Part shown: one piece after another, positions 50,703-58,779 of the stretch
Layout of the letters: each line of letters begins with the position of its first letter
Numbering within the stretch: position 1 is the first letter of the stretch
Origin: Agromyces sp. H17E-10
Lineage (GTDB): Bacteria > Actinomycetota > Actinomycetes > Actinomycetales > Microbacteriaceae
Direction of reading: 5' to 3'
DNA: 64,000 nt
Assembly: GCF_022919715.1 (NCBI RefSeq)
Contig: NZ_CP095042.1
Location: forward strand, 1,550,001-1,614,000
Notes under the pieces: generated by a model
Told to the model about the DNA's origin: nothing
Seen by the model: only the letters and a program-made list of their open reading frames with translations
Databases searched by the model: none
Translations under genes and position numbers: made by a program

Positions 50703-52151
50703 ATGGACTACGTGCTCGTCACCTTGCAGGCGTGCGTCGTCATCGGCGCGATCGTCATGGGAGTCCGGACCGGAGGCCTCGGCCTCGGTCTCTGGGGCGT
50801 CGTCGGCACCGTCGTGCTGGTGTTCGTCTTCCAGCTGCCGCCGGGGTCGATCCCGGTCGACGCGTTCTTCATCATCATCGCGGTGATCACGGCGTCGTCG
50901 GCCATGCAGGCGGCGGGCGGCATCGACTACCTCGTCGCGATCGCGTCGAAGATCATCCAGGCGAACCCGAAGCGGCTGACCTACGTCGCCCCGCTCGTGG
51001 CGTTCGTGTTCACGGTGCTCTCGGGCACGTCGAACATCTTCTTCGCACTCATCCCGGTGATCTACGAGACGGCGTACCGCAACGGGCAGCGCCCCGAACG
51101 CGCGCTCGCCTCGTCGACCGTCACCTCGGGCCTCGGCATCACGGCGAGCCCGGTATCGGCGGCCATGGCCGCGTACCTCGTGCTCATGGACGGCACGGGC
51201 TACGGGCTCCCGCAGATCCTGCTCATCACGATCCCCGCGGCCATCGTCGCGTGCATCGTGACCTCGATCGTGCAGCAGCGCGTCGGCAAGGACCTGCTCG
51301 ACGACCCCGTCTTCCTGAAGCGCGTCGAGCAGGGCACCGTCGAGGTGCCCGAGGCGCTCAAGGCCCGCTACGCCGCGAAGGTCGCCGGCGGCAGCGGCAG
51401 CACCACGGCGACGGCGGTGAAGACCGGCGGCCCGGATGCCCCGGCGGAGGCATCCACCCCGTCGAAGCCCGTGCGCATCGAGCACCCGGTGCCGCCCGGC
51501 GGCGCGATCTCCGCCTACATCTTCGTCGCCGGCACGCTGCTCATCGTGGCGCTCGGCCTGTTCCCGTCGCTGCGACCGGCCTTCCCCGACGAAGAGGGCA
51601 ACCTCGAGCCGATCGGCATGTCGACCGTCATCGAAATGGTCATGTTCACCGTCGCGCTCGTCATCATCCTCGTGCGCAAGGTCAAGCCGTCGGCGGTCGT
51701 CGAGCAGCCGCTGCTCAAGGCCGGCTTCGTCGCCGCGGTCGCCCTCTTCGGTATCGCGTGGATGGCCGACACCTTCATCTCGGCGAACGAGGCGACGATC
51801 ATCGAGCCGCTCGGCGCGATGATCGAGGCGAACCCACTGCTGCTGGCCGTCGCCCTCTTCGTGGTCTGCGGTCTCACGACGAGCCAGTCGGCGACGACGA
51901 ACACGATGATCCCGATCGCGCTGGCCGCCGGCCTCGCCCCCGGCATCATCACCGCGATGTGGCCGTCGCTCATCGGCGTCTGGCTGTTCCCGGCCAACGG
52001 CTCGCAGATCGCCGCCGTCGAGACCGACCTCACGGGATCGACGAAGCTCACCCAGGTGCCGGTCTGGCACTCGTTCACGATCCCGATGCTCGTGTCGTGG
52101 GTCGCGGTCGTGGGCGCGGGCCTGCTGCTCCAGCTCGTCGTCCCGGCGTGA
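50703..52151 (+). CDS. DcuA/DcuB-family anaerobic C4-dicarboxylate transporter
   Basis: 482 residues, about 11 helices, with family segments IPVIYETAYRNGQRPERALASSTVTSGLGITASPVSAAMAAYLVL and TTSQSATTNTMIPIALAAGLAPGIITAMWPSLIGVWLFPANGSQIAAVETDLTGSTKL. Exchanges fumarate, aspartate or malate with succinate in proteobacteria; an aspartate/dicarboxylate role is likely here. An extra polar central loop (about 220-265, Ala/Thr/Gly rich) is longer than usual. GGGGAG precedes the ATG. The dipeptidase and amino acid permease genes follow. Confidence 0.9.
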   Translation: MDYVLVTLQACVVIGAIVMGVRTGGLGLGLWGVVGTVVLVFVFQLPPGSIPVDAFFIIIAVITASSAMQAAGGIDYLVAIASKIIQANPKRLTYVAPLVAFVFTVLSGTSNIFFALIPVIYETAYRNGQRPERALASSTVTSGLGITASPVSAAMAAYLVLMDGTGYGLPQILLITIPAAIVACIVTSIVQQRVGKDLLDDPVFLKRVEQGTVEVPEALKARYAAKVAGGSGSTTATAVKTGGPDAPAEASTPSKPVRIEHPVPPGGAISAYIFVAGTLLIVALGLFPSLRPAFPDEEGNLEPIGMSTVIEMVMFTVALVIILVRKVKPSAVVEQPLLKAGFVAAVALFGIAWMADTFISANEATIIEPLGAMIEANPLLLAVALFVVCGLTTSQSATTNTMIPIALAAGLAPGIITAMWPSLIGVWLFPANGSQIAAVETDLTGSTKLTQVPVWHSFTIPMLVSWVAVVGAGLLLQLVVPA

Positions 52152-52233
52152 GCCGCGTTCGAACGGGGCGGATGCCCGCCCGGGTTCGGCATACCTCCGA
52201 CTTCCGTCAGCAGCATTCATCGAAGGAGACACC

Positions 52234-53583
52234 ATGCCAGAGACCGATGACCTGAAGACCGCCGCAGCGGGGCTCATGCCCGAGGTGATCGAGCGGCTCG
52301 AGCACCTCGTGCGCATCCCGTCGGTCGCCTTCCCGGGCTTCGACCCCGAACCGGTGCACCGCATGGGCGAGGCCGTCGTCGAGCTCTTCGAGGCGGCGGG
52401 CGCCGAGGGCGTGCGCCTCCTCGACGTGCCGGGCGGCTACCCGTGCGTGTACGCCGACCTGCCGGGGCCCGAGGGCTCGCCCACGGTGCTGCTCTACGCG
52501 CACTACGACGTGCAGCCCGCCCCCGAGAGCCAGGGGTGGTCGTCGAGCCCGTTCGAGCCCGTGACGAAGGACGACGGCCGCATCTACGGGCGCGGTGCCG
52601 CCGACGACAAGTCGGGCCTCGTCATCCACTACGGCACGCTCAAGCTCATCGGGCCCGACCGGCCGTGCCGCATCAAGATCCTGGTCGAGGGCGAGGAGGA
52701 GACGATCTCGCACCTCGAGGGCTTCGTCGAGGCGAACCCCGAGCTGTTCGCCGCCGACGCGTACGTCATCGGCGACATCGGCCCGCAGGAGGTCGGCCGC
52801 CCCGGCCTCACGACGGCGCTCCGCGGCGACGTCGCATGCACCGTCACGGTGCGCACGCTCGCGAACCCCGTGCACTCGGGCATGTTCGGCGGAGCGGCAC
52901 CCGACGCGATGACCGCGATGATCCGCATCCTCGACACCCTGCACGACGAGCACGGCGACACGGTCATCCCCGGCGTCGACAGCTCCTCGTGGAGCGGCGC
53001 CGACATGGACGAGGAGGTGTACCGCGCCGGCTCGGCCATCCTGCCGGGCGTCGACTTCCTCGGCACCGGGTCGCTGTCCGACCGCATCTGGGCGAAGCCC
53101 TCGGTGACGGTGCTCGGCATGGACCTGCCGAACACCGTCGAGGCGTCGAACGTGCTGCTGCCGTCGGTGACCGCGAAGCTCTCGATGCGCATCGTGCCCG
53201 GCTCCGACGGCGACGCGCAGCTCGAGGCACTCATGTCGCACCTGCGGTCGCAGCGGCCGTGGAACTGCGAGGTCGAGGTCGAGAAGGTCAAGGTCGGCCA
53301 TGCGTTCGCGGTGGATGCCTCGAACCCGGCGATCATCGCAGCCGAGAACGCACTCTCAGCGGCCTACGGTGCGCCGGTCGAGAACATCGGCAGCGGGGCG
53401 TCGATCCCGCTCGTCGCCTCGCTGCAGAAGGTCTCGCCCGGATCGGCGATCATCCTGTGGGGCGCCGAGGACACCGCGCAGTCACGCATCCACGCGTCCG
53501 ACGAATCGGTCGACCCCGGCGAGATCGAGCGCATGATCGCCGCGCAGACGCTCTTCATCACGGGCTTCGCGGCCTCGGCATGA
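52234..53583 (+). CDS. M20-family metallopeptidase / dipeptidase
   Basis: 449 residues. Zinc ligands and catalytic residues of M20 are visible: LLYAHYDVQPAP (His and following Asp), GRGAADDKSG, LVEGEEETIS (Glu-Glu), DIGP and the C-terminal RIHASDESVD. A dimerisation domain lies at about 190-300. Cytoplasmic, no signal peptide; hydrolyses small peptides. GAAGGAG precedes the ATG, and its stop overlaps the permease start (ATGA). Confidence 0.92.
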   Translation: MPETDDLKTAAAGLMPEVIERLEHLVRIPSVAFPGFDPEPVHRMGEAVVELFEAAGAEGVRLLDVPGGYPCVYADLPGPEGSPTVLLYAHYDVQPAPESQGWSSSPFEPVTKDDGRIYGRGAADDKSGLVIHYGTLKLIGPDRPCRIKILVEGEEETISHLEGFVEANPELFAADAYVIGDIGPQEVGRPGLTTALRGDVACTVTVRTLANPVHSGMFGGAAPDAMTAMIRILDTLHDEHGDTVIPGVDSSSWSGADMDEEVYRAGSAILPGVDFLGTGSLSDRIWAKPSVTVLGMDLPNTVEASNVLLPSVTAKLSMRIVPGSDGDAQLEALMSHLRSQRPWNCEVEVEKVKVGHAFAVDASNPAIIAAENALSAAYGAPVENIGSGASIPLVASLQKVSPGSAIILWGAEDTAQSRIHASDESVDPGEIERMIAAQTLFITGFAASA

Positions 53584-54890
53584 CCGAATCGTCCACGACG
53601 CGGCCGCCGGCCACGCCGTCGCCCGAGAAGCGCATGACGGTGCTGCAGGCCACGTTCATCGGCGTGGGCTCGATGGTCGGCGCCGGCATCTTCGCCCTCC
53701 TCGGCGCGGCGGGCGCGGTGGCCGGTTCGGCCGTGTGGGTGTCGTTCCTCGTCGCCGGTGTCATCGCTGCGCTGCAGGGGTACTCGTTCGCGAAGCTCGG
53801 GGCGAAGTACCCGTCGGGCGGCGGCATCCTCACCTATCTCTCCAAGGGGTTCGGCGAAGGGCATCTGACCGGCATCGGCTCGTGGCTGTTCTTCACGGCG
53901 GGTTCGATCGTCGTGGCGATGATCGCCTCGTCGTTCGGCGGGTACGCGAGCTCGGTCGTCGCGGGCGGCGACGCCGGCTGGGCGAAGGTGCTCGGGGTGC
54001 TGCTCATCGTCGTGATGTCGTGTCTCAACGCCGTCGGCTCACAGGTCGTCGCGCGAGTGCAGTCGGTCATCGTCGTCGTCGTGCTCGCGATCCTCGTGGT
54101 GTTCGCGACGGTCACGATCGCGAACTGGGACCCCGCGCTCCTCGATCCGGCCGGCTACCCCGGCGTGCAGCAGATCATCTCGAGCGTCGCGCTCACGTTC
54201 TTCGCGTTCCTCGGCTTCGGCGTGATCACGTTCACCGCCAAGGACCTGCCGAATCCGGCACGCCAGTTGCCGAAGGCGATCTACTTCGCGCTCGCGATCG
54301 CGACGGCGATCTACGTCGCCGTCTCGCTCGGCGTCTTCGGCACGCTCACGGCCGACCAGGTCGTCGAGTACGGCACGACCGCCCTCGCCGAGGCCGCGAA
54401 GCCGACGCTCGGCGAGGCCGGCTACGTGCTCATGGTCATCACGGCGCTGTTCTCGACGACGGGAGCGGTGAACGCCGGCCTCTACCCGTCGATCGGCATG
54501 ACCCAGCACCTCGCCTCGGTCGGCCAGTTCCCGCCCGTGTTCGGCCGGACGTTCGCGCGGTTCCCGTTCGGGCTCATCGTGATGGCCGTGCTCGCGACCG
54601 TGCTCGTCGTCGGCTTCGACCTCAACAAGATCGCGTCGATCGGCAGCGCGGTCGCGCTGCTGGTGTTCTCGGCCGTCTCCGTCGCGCACTTCCGCATCTT
54701 CCGCGAGACGGGTGCGAACATCGTGGTGCTCGTCATCGGCCTCATCGCGACGCTCGGCACCTTCATCGTGTTCTGCGCGACGACGCTCGTGACCGAACCC
54801 GCGACGGCGATCGCGCTCGTCGCCATCATCGCGCTCGCGATCGTCGTGGACTTCGGGTGGAAGGCGGCGGCAGCGCGGCGCGATGGGTGA
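53580..54890 (+). CDS. APC-superfamily amino acid permease
   Basis: 436 residues, about 12 helices. The APC start TFIGVGSMVGAGIFALLGAAGAVAGSAVWVSFLVAGV, FGEGHLTGIGSWLFFTAGS and FFAFLGFGVITFTAKDLPNPARQLP segments are standard. Coupled to the dipeptidase by ATGA overlap, consistent with use of peptide-derived amino acids. Substrate unknown. Confidence 0.9.
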   Translation: MTESSTTRPPATPSPEKRMTVLQATFIGVGSMVGAGIFALLGAAGAVAGSAVWVSFLVAGVIAALQGYSFAKLGAKYPSGGGILTYLSKGFGEGHLTGIGSWLFFTAGSIVVAMIASSFGGYASSVVAGGDAGWAKVLGVLLIVVMSCLNAVGSQVVARVQSVIVVVVLAILVVFATVTIANWDPALLDPAGYPGVQQIISSVALTFFAFLGFGVITFTAKDLPNPARQLPKAIYFALAIATAIYVAVSLGVFGTLTADQVVEYGTTALAEAAKPTLGEAGYVLMVITALFSTTGAVNAGLYPSIGMTQHLASVGQFPPVFGRTFARFPFGLIVMAVLATVLVVGFDLNKIASIGSAVALLVFSAVSVAHFRIFRETGANIVVLVIGLIATLGTFIVFCATTLVTEPATAIALVAIIALAIVVDFGWKAAAARRDG

Positions 54891-54913
54891 CGCGCGGCGC
54901 CACGGCGCATGAC

Positions 54914-54945
54914 GATGGGGTGGGAACCCTACCTCCCACCCCATC
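54914..54945. terminator. Terminator-like hairpin after permease
   Basis: GATGGGGTGGGA and its complement around an 8-nt loop, 24 bp after the stop codon. First of three hairpins in this 260-bp convergent gap. Confidence 0.7.
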
Positions 54946-54968
54946 GCGGCCTCACGAGGAGACCGTCC

Positions 54969-55039
54969 CGCCGAGCGACCCGAACTGAGCTCGGCGAGCC
55001 TGACCCGAGCGATCGATAGGGACATCTCCGATCGCTCGG
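54969..55039. other. Two further hairpins in convergent gap
   Basis: CGCCGAGC/GCTCGGCG (54969-54996) and CCGAGCGATCG/CGATCGCTCGG (55005-55039), 11-bp perfect arms in the second. The gap 54891-55150 has no gene. Confidence 0.55.
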
Positions 55040-55150
55040 CCGCCGGGGTGACGGGCCGGTCCGGTCGGGTCTGGACTCGGGTAGTGATCGAATCGTAACC
55101 GCCCGTGAGAGCGCTCCGCACCGCCCCGAACGGGGGGAATCGCCATATCG

Positions 55151-55465
55151 TCAGGGCCAGTCGACGGAGCCCTCGTACCCCGGGTGCTCGCGCAGGTAGG
55201 CCGCGATGAACGGGCACTCGGGCACGATGCGCTCCCCACGGGCGACCGCGTCGTCGAGCACGTGCTTCGCGAGCCGGCTGCCGAGCCCGCGGCCCTCGAA
55301 CTCGGGCCTCACCACCGTGTGCGTGAACACGACGGCCCCCGGCTGCAGCCGGAACTCGGCGAAGCCGGCTCGCCGACCGTCGACGAGCAGCTCGTAGCGG
55401 TGCCGGTCGTCGAGCCGGGTGATCTCGACGGCGGCCGCCGGGCGAGCCGGCTGTGCGTCGGTCAT
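55151..55465 (-). CDS. Small GNAT-like N-acetyltransferase (COG2388 type)
   Basis: 104 residues. HTVVRPEFEGRGLGSRLAKHVLDDAVARGERIVPECPFIAAYLREHPGYE is characteristic of the short YjdJ-like acetyltransferases, with the acetyl-CoA loop in GRGLGSRL. ATG overlaps the hsp20 stop (ATGA), so the two are co-translated and presumably both heat-induced. Confidence 0.85.
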   Translation of the reverse strand: MTDAQPARPAAAVEITRLDDRHRYELLVDGRRAGFAEFRLQPGAVVFTHTVVRPEFEGRGLGSRLAKHVLDDAVARGERIVPECPFIAAYLREHPGYEGSVDWP

Positions 55466-55932
55466 CGCTCGATCGGCTCGACGCGCTCGGCCTCGACGGT
55501 CTCGTCGGTGGTCGACGCCGACGCCGAGGCGTCCCCGTGCTCGACCGCGATCTTGCGCGGCTTCGCCTTCTCACTGACGGGGATCGTGACGCTCAGCACG
55601 CCGTTCGTGTAGCTCGCCGCGATGCGGTCGGTGTCGACGCCCTGGCCGAGGTTGAGCTGTCGCAGGAACGACGCCGCCTCGCGCTCGCGGGTGATCCACT
55701 TCACGCCGTCGCCGGTCGTCAGGGTGCGCTCGGCGCGGATGGTGAGCAGCTGACCGTCGACGTCGATGTCGACCGATCCGGGATCGATGCCCGGAAGATC
55801 GGCCGTGAGCACGTAGTGGTCGCCGTCGCGGTAGAGGTCCATCGGCATCCTGCGCGGGCCGCGCCGGGTGTCGAAGAGGGCGGATGCGACCCGGTCGAGG
55901 TCGCGGAACGGGTCGTAGGCGGTGGCCATCAT
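55462..55932 (-). CDS. Hsp20/alpha-crystallin small heat-shock protein
   Basis: 156 residues with alpha-crystallin domain at about 30-130 (PMDLYRDGDHYVLTADLPGIDPGSVDIDVDGQLLTIRAER, and IAASYTNGVLSVTIPVSEKAKPR containing the IxI-type end). The N-terminus is short and the tail acidic. ATP-independent holdase forming oligomers. AGGAGG precedes ATG ATG at 55932/55929. A HspR-type HAIR lies 19 bp upstream. Confidence 0.93.
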   Translation of the reverse strand: MMATAYDPFRDLDRVASALFDTRRGPRRMPMDLYRDGDHYVLTADLPGIDPGSVDIDVDGQLLTIRAERTLTTGDGVKWITREREAASFLRQLNLGQGVDTDRIAASYTNGVLSVTIPVSEKAKPRKIAVEHGDASASASTTDETVEAERVEPIER

Positions 55933-57340
55933 TCCTCCTGATCGATGACATTGAGTCGATCTGACTCAACTCTCTGTCAGGAACAACGCCATGGGCGGCG
56001 GAGGATTCCGCGTCGGCGTGCGCCGACAGCGAACGACCACGAGCGACGACATGGATGCCGCGACTCGTGCCCGTCGCATCCGCAACCGGTTCGTGGTGGC
56101 GGCGGTGCGAGGTCGACGCGACGAGCGCGATCAGCCAGGCGAAGACGAGCGCGAAGGCGACGATCTCGAAGACCGTGAGGTTGAACCAGCCGAGCACGTC
56201 GTACCCGACCATCGCCACGACCTCGGCGGCCAACGCGAGGTACGAGAAGCAGGCGAAGCCGCGCGGCATGCGCTGTGCGTACCAGCGCGTGCCGAGGCAC
56301 AGCGACGCGAACGCCGCCGCCGCGAGCAGGGCGAACGCGTTGTGCAGCACCGGGACGCGGTCGATCGGCACGGCACCGACCCCCATCAGGCCGAAGCCGA
56401 CGAGACCGATGTGCACCCGCATCGACGTGCGAGCTCCGCGCCGGATGCCGAATGGGCCGATCACGAGCGCCCGCGTGAGCGCCCCCGAGAGCCCGGCCAT
56501 GCCCGCACCCGACACGATGACCGCGACGTTGAAGCAGACGGCCGCGAGATCGTTCGACGTGCCGAGCGTCGAGAAGTTGCGGGTCCACCAGTCGCCCGTG
56601 GGCGTGATGCTCATGCTCGCGAGGCTGCCGGCCGCGAGCAGCATCGCGACGAGGTTGAAGGTGCGGTACGCCTCGTGGTCGATCGAATGACGATGCAGCC
56701 GATAGGTGCCGAGCCCGAAGAGCCCGCCGAGCAGCAGTCCGTAGAACTCGTGCCCGCCCGGCAGCGGATCGAACGCGGCCGCCGTGAAGTGCACCGCGAG
56801 CATCGCGAGCGCCGCCCACGTGAAGCCGTTCGCGACCGCGCGTGGACCCGCGCCGAGACCCGGCAGCCGCAGATGGGCGATCGCGGCGAGGCTCGTGCGC
56901 GACGCCGACGCGACGAGCAGCGCGGCACCGACGACGGCGCCGCCTGCGATGGCCGGCACCAGTCCCGCCGGGTCGAGGCTCAGGGTTCCGTCGTGCGCGA
57001 GCGCCCCCTCGCGCGCGAACAGTGCGCTGTGCTCGAGCGCCCGGTAGAGCACGATCGAGACCGCCGCGGCGATGAGCAGGGCGTAGAGACGACGAACGAT
57101 CGAGGTCACCCGCGACGTCGGCGTGACCGCGGTCGGGGTGGCGACGGTGGGCGTCGCGACGGTCCGCGCGACCGCGGCCGGGCCGTTGACCGCGACCTCG
57201 ACCGCACGAGCCGCGGGCACGCCGAACGGCCGACCGTGCGTCTCGCGCTCGCCGGCGCCCTGCTTCTTCGGGACGACGCCGGCGATCGCGAAGTCCAGGC
57301 CGAATGAGGCGGAGTGCTCCCCCGCGTATGCACCGCTCAT
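55571..57340 (-). CDS. DUF998-like membrane protein whose frame runs on through hsp20
   Basis: About nine membrane helices between residues 60 and 405 with a CFNVAVIVSGAGMAGLSGALTRALV core, GLLLGGLFGLGTYRLHRHS and WFNLTVFEIVAFALVFAWLIALV, resembling DUF998 proteins. The membrane part ends near 56110, but the frame has no stop until 55571: it crosses the HAIR and much of hsp20 in another frame. Either a long basic C-terminal tail is made, or a frameshift near 56000-56100 hides the true stop (the neighbouring frame stops at 55977). ATG at 57340. N-terminus has Thr-Pro-Val repeats. Function unknown. Confidence 0.6.
   Translation of the reverse strand: MSGAYAGEHSASFGLDFAIAGVVPKKQGAGERETHGRPFGVPAARAVEVAVNGPAAVARTVATPTVATPTAVTPTSRVTSIVRRLYALLIAAAVSIVLYRALEHSALFAREGALAHDGTLSLDPAGLVPAIAGGAVVGAALLVASASRTSLAAIAHLRLPGLGAGPRAVANGFTWAALAMLAVHFTAAAFDPLPGGHEFYGLLLGGLFGLGTYRLHRHSIDHEAYRTFNLVAMLLAAGSLASMSITPTGDWWTRNFSTLGTSNDLAAVCFNVAVIVSGAGMAGLSGALTRALVIGPFGIRRGARTSMRVHIGLVGFGLMGVGAVPIDRVPVLHNAFALLAAAAFASLCLGTRWYAQRMPRGFACFSYLALAAEVVAMVGYDVLGWFNLTVFEIVAFALVFAWLIALVASTSHRRHHEPVADATGTSRGIHVVARGRSLSAHADAESSAAHGVVPDRELSQIDSMSSIRRNDGHRLRPVPRPRPGRIRPLRHPARPAQDADGPLPRRRPLRAHGRSSGHRSRIGRHRRRRSAAHHPRRAHPDDRRRREVDHPRARGGVVPATAQPRPGRRHRPHRGELHERRAERHDPRQ
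55951..55969. promoter_or_regulatory. HAIR (HspR operator) upstream of hsp20
   Basis: TTGAGT-N7-ACTCAA, matching six of seven bases in each arm of the CTTGAGT-N7-ACTCAAG consensus. Placed between 19 and 37 bp before the hsp20 ATG, so HspR would repress it at normal temperature. Confidence 0.8.
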
Positions 57341-57465
57341 CGGTCGAAACCCTCGATCAGGGAAATCAGCTGTCAAATGAGCTTACTTATCCTCCCTGAG
57401 CCCCGCCATCACGCGGATCGGATGAGTCGTCCGGCACCGGAGACACCCCTCCGCCCCTGTGAAAC

Positions 57466-57486
57466 GGATACACTACCGGGGTATCC
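57466..57486. promoter_or_regulatory. Copper-type operator candidate
   Basis: GGATAC-9-GTATCC inverted repeat with a central CCGGGG, 23 bp before the DUF6153 ATG; similar in shape to CsoR-type operators, so copper control of the DUF6153-DUF305 pair is plausible. Confidence 0.45.
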
Positions 57487-57508
57487 CATCGCGAGGAGGT
57501 GGTCGCCG

Positions 57509-57934
57509 ATGCTCGACGGCATCCGCCGCACGGCGCTGCCCGGCTCGCGCACCGCACGCGCGACGCTGCTCGGCGTCGTCGCGATGGCCGCGCTCATCGT
57601 CGGACTGCTGGCGATGCACGCGTCGGGCTCCGGCCCCGAGCACTCGGTGCATGTCACGGCGGCAACCGCCGCGACCGACGCCGACGAGATGCACGCCGTC
57701 GGCCACGAGGCATCCCTCGGCCACACGCACGACGCGCCCGCCGACCCGGTCGGGTGCGCACTCATGATGATCGGCTGCGTCATGCTCGCCGCTGCGGGCG
57801 TGCTGATCGTCGCCGCCGCGCCCCGCCGCCTGGGCGCGGTCACGAGGCCGCTCGAGCTCGCCGTCGCGCATCCGGTGGCCGTGGCGTCACCCAGGCCACC
57901 GAGCCTCGTCGCACTCTCCATCAGCCGGACCTGA
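57509..57934 (+). CDS. DUF6153 family protein
   Basis: 141 residues with two membrane helices (about 16-38 and 80-105) and a His/Asp-rich loop (HAVGHEASLGHTHDAPADPVGCALMMIGCVM) that could bind metal. DUF6153 genes regularly precede DUF305 genes in actinobacteria. GAGGAGG precedes the ATG at 57509; the longer frame upstream is discarded because it crosses the operator. Probably copper or metal homeostasis (inference). Confidence 0.8.
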   Translation: MLDGIRRTALPGSRTARATLLGVVAMAALIVGLLAMHASGSGPEHSVHVTAATAATDADEMHAVGHEASLGHTHDAPADPVGCALMMIGCVMLAAAGVLIVAAAPRRLGAVTRPLELAVAHPVAVASPRPPSLVALSISRT

Positions 57935-58037
57935 ATCACGATCACCCGGCGGCGCCGGCACCCTCGACGCCTCGAGCCGCTCCGGCGCGCCGCATCCAGA
58001 TCAGTGACGAAACAGATTCCGCAGAGAGAAGCGACCC

Positions 58038-58643
58038 ATGAACACCACGAAGACCCTGCGTGCCGCAGCCGCGGCCGCGCTCGCCCTCACCGCCGCCATC
58101 GCCCTCGCGGCGTGCACCGCCTCGGGCGGCACCTCGAACGGCTCCGCCGCAAGCGGCGGGGAATCGGCGAACGACGCGGACGTGATGTTCGCGCAGATGA
58201 TGATCCCGCACCACGAGCAGGCCGTCGAGATGAGCGACGACCTGCTCGCCAAGGACGGCGTCGATCCCGCCGTGCGCGAGCTCGCGACGCAGATCAAGGC
58301 CGCGCAGCAGCCCGAGATCGACCAGCTGAACGAGTGGCTCGACGCGTGGGGCGCGGGCGGGGACTCGATGCCGGGCATGGACCACGGCTCGGGCTCGGGC
58401 ATGGACCACGGCGACGGCATGATGTCGGAGGACGACCTGGCCGCCCTCGCCGACGCCACCGGGGCGGAGGCATCCCGACTGTTCCTCGAGCAGATGATCG
58501 TGCACCACGAGGGTGCCGTCGAGATGGCCGAGGCCGAGCTCGCCGACGGCGAGCACTCGGGCGCGACCGAGATGGCGCGCACGATCGTCGACACCCAGAC
58601 CGCCGAGATCGCGACCATGCGGCAGTTGCTCGGCGACGGGTGA
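58038..58643 (+). CDS. DUF305 lipoprotein, probable copper-binding
   Basis: 201 residues. Lipobox ALAAC at about 22-26, then two DUF305 halves, each with MMIPHHEQAVEM or MIVHHEGAVEM (HH motifs), separated by a Met/His/Gly/Asp linker (MPGMDHGSGSGMDHGDGMM). Relatives such as CopM bind periplasmic copper. It lies 103 bp after the DUF6153 gene. Confidence 0.9.
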   Translation: MNTTKTLRAAAAAALALTAAIALAACTASGGTSNGSAASGGESANDADVMFAQMMIPHHEQAVEMSDDLLAKDGVDPAVRELATQIKAAQQPEIDQLNEWLDAWGAGGDSMPGMDHGSGSGMDHGDGMMSEDDLAALADATGAEASRLFLEQMIVHHEGAVEMAEAELADGEHSGATEMARTIVDTQTAEIATMRQLLGDG

Positions 58644-58694
58644 TCGCGGCCGGCCCTTCGAGCGCGCGCTTCGCGCATCGTCGGCGCTGAACGC

Positions 58695-58728
58695 CGAAGC
58701 GGCCCCGCCTTCGGGCGGGGCCGCTTCG
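58695..58728. terminator. Terminator of DUF305 gene
   Basis: Perfect 15-bp stem CGAAGCGGCCCCGCC with complement, TTCG loop, followed by TTCGTTCGT. Confidence 0.8.
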
Positions 58729-58779
58729 TTCGTCACGCCGCGATGCGGTCACGCCGACGCGGTGTCACGGGTGCTTCGG

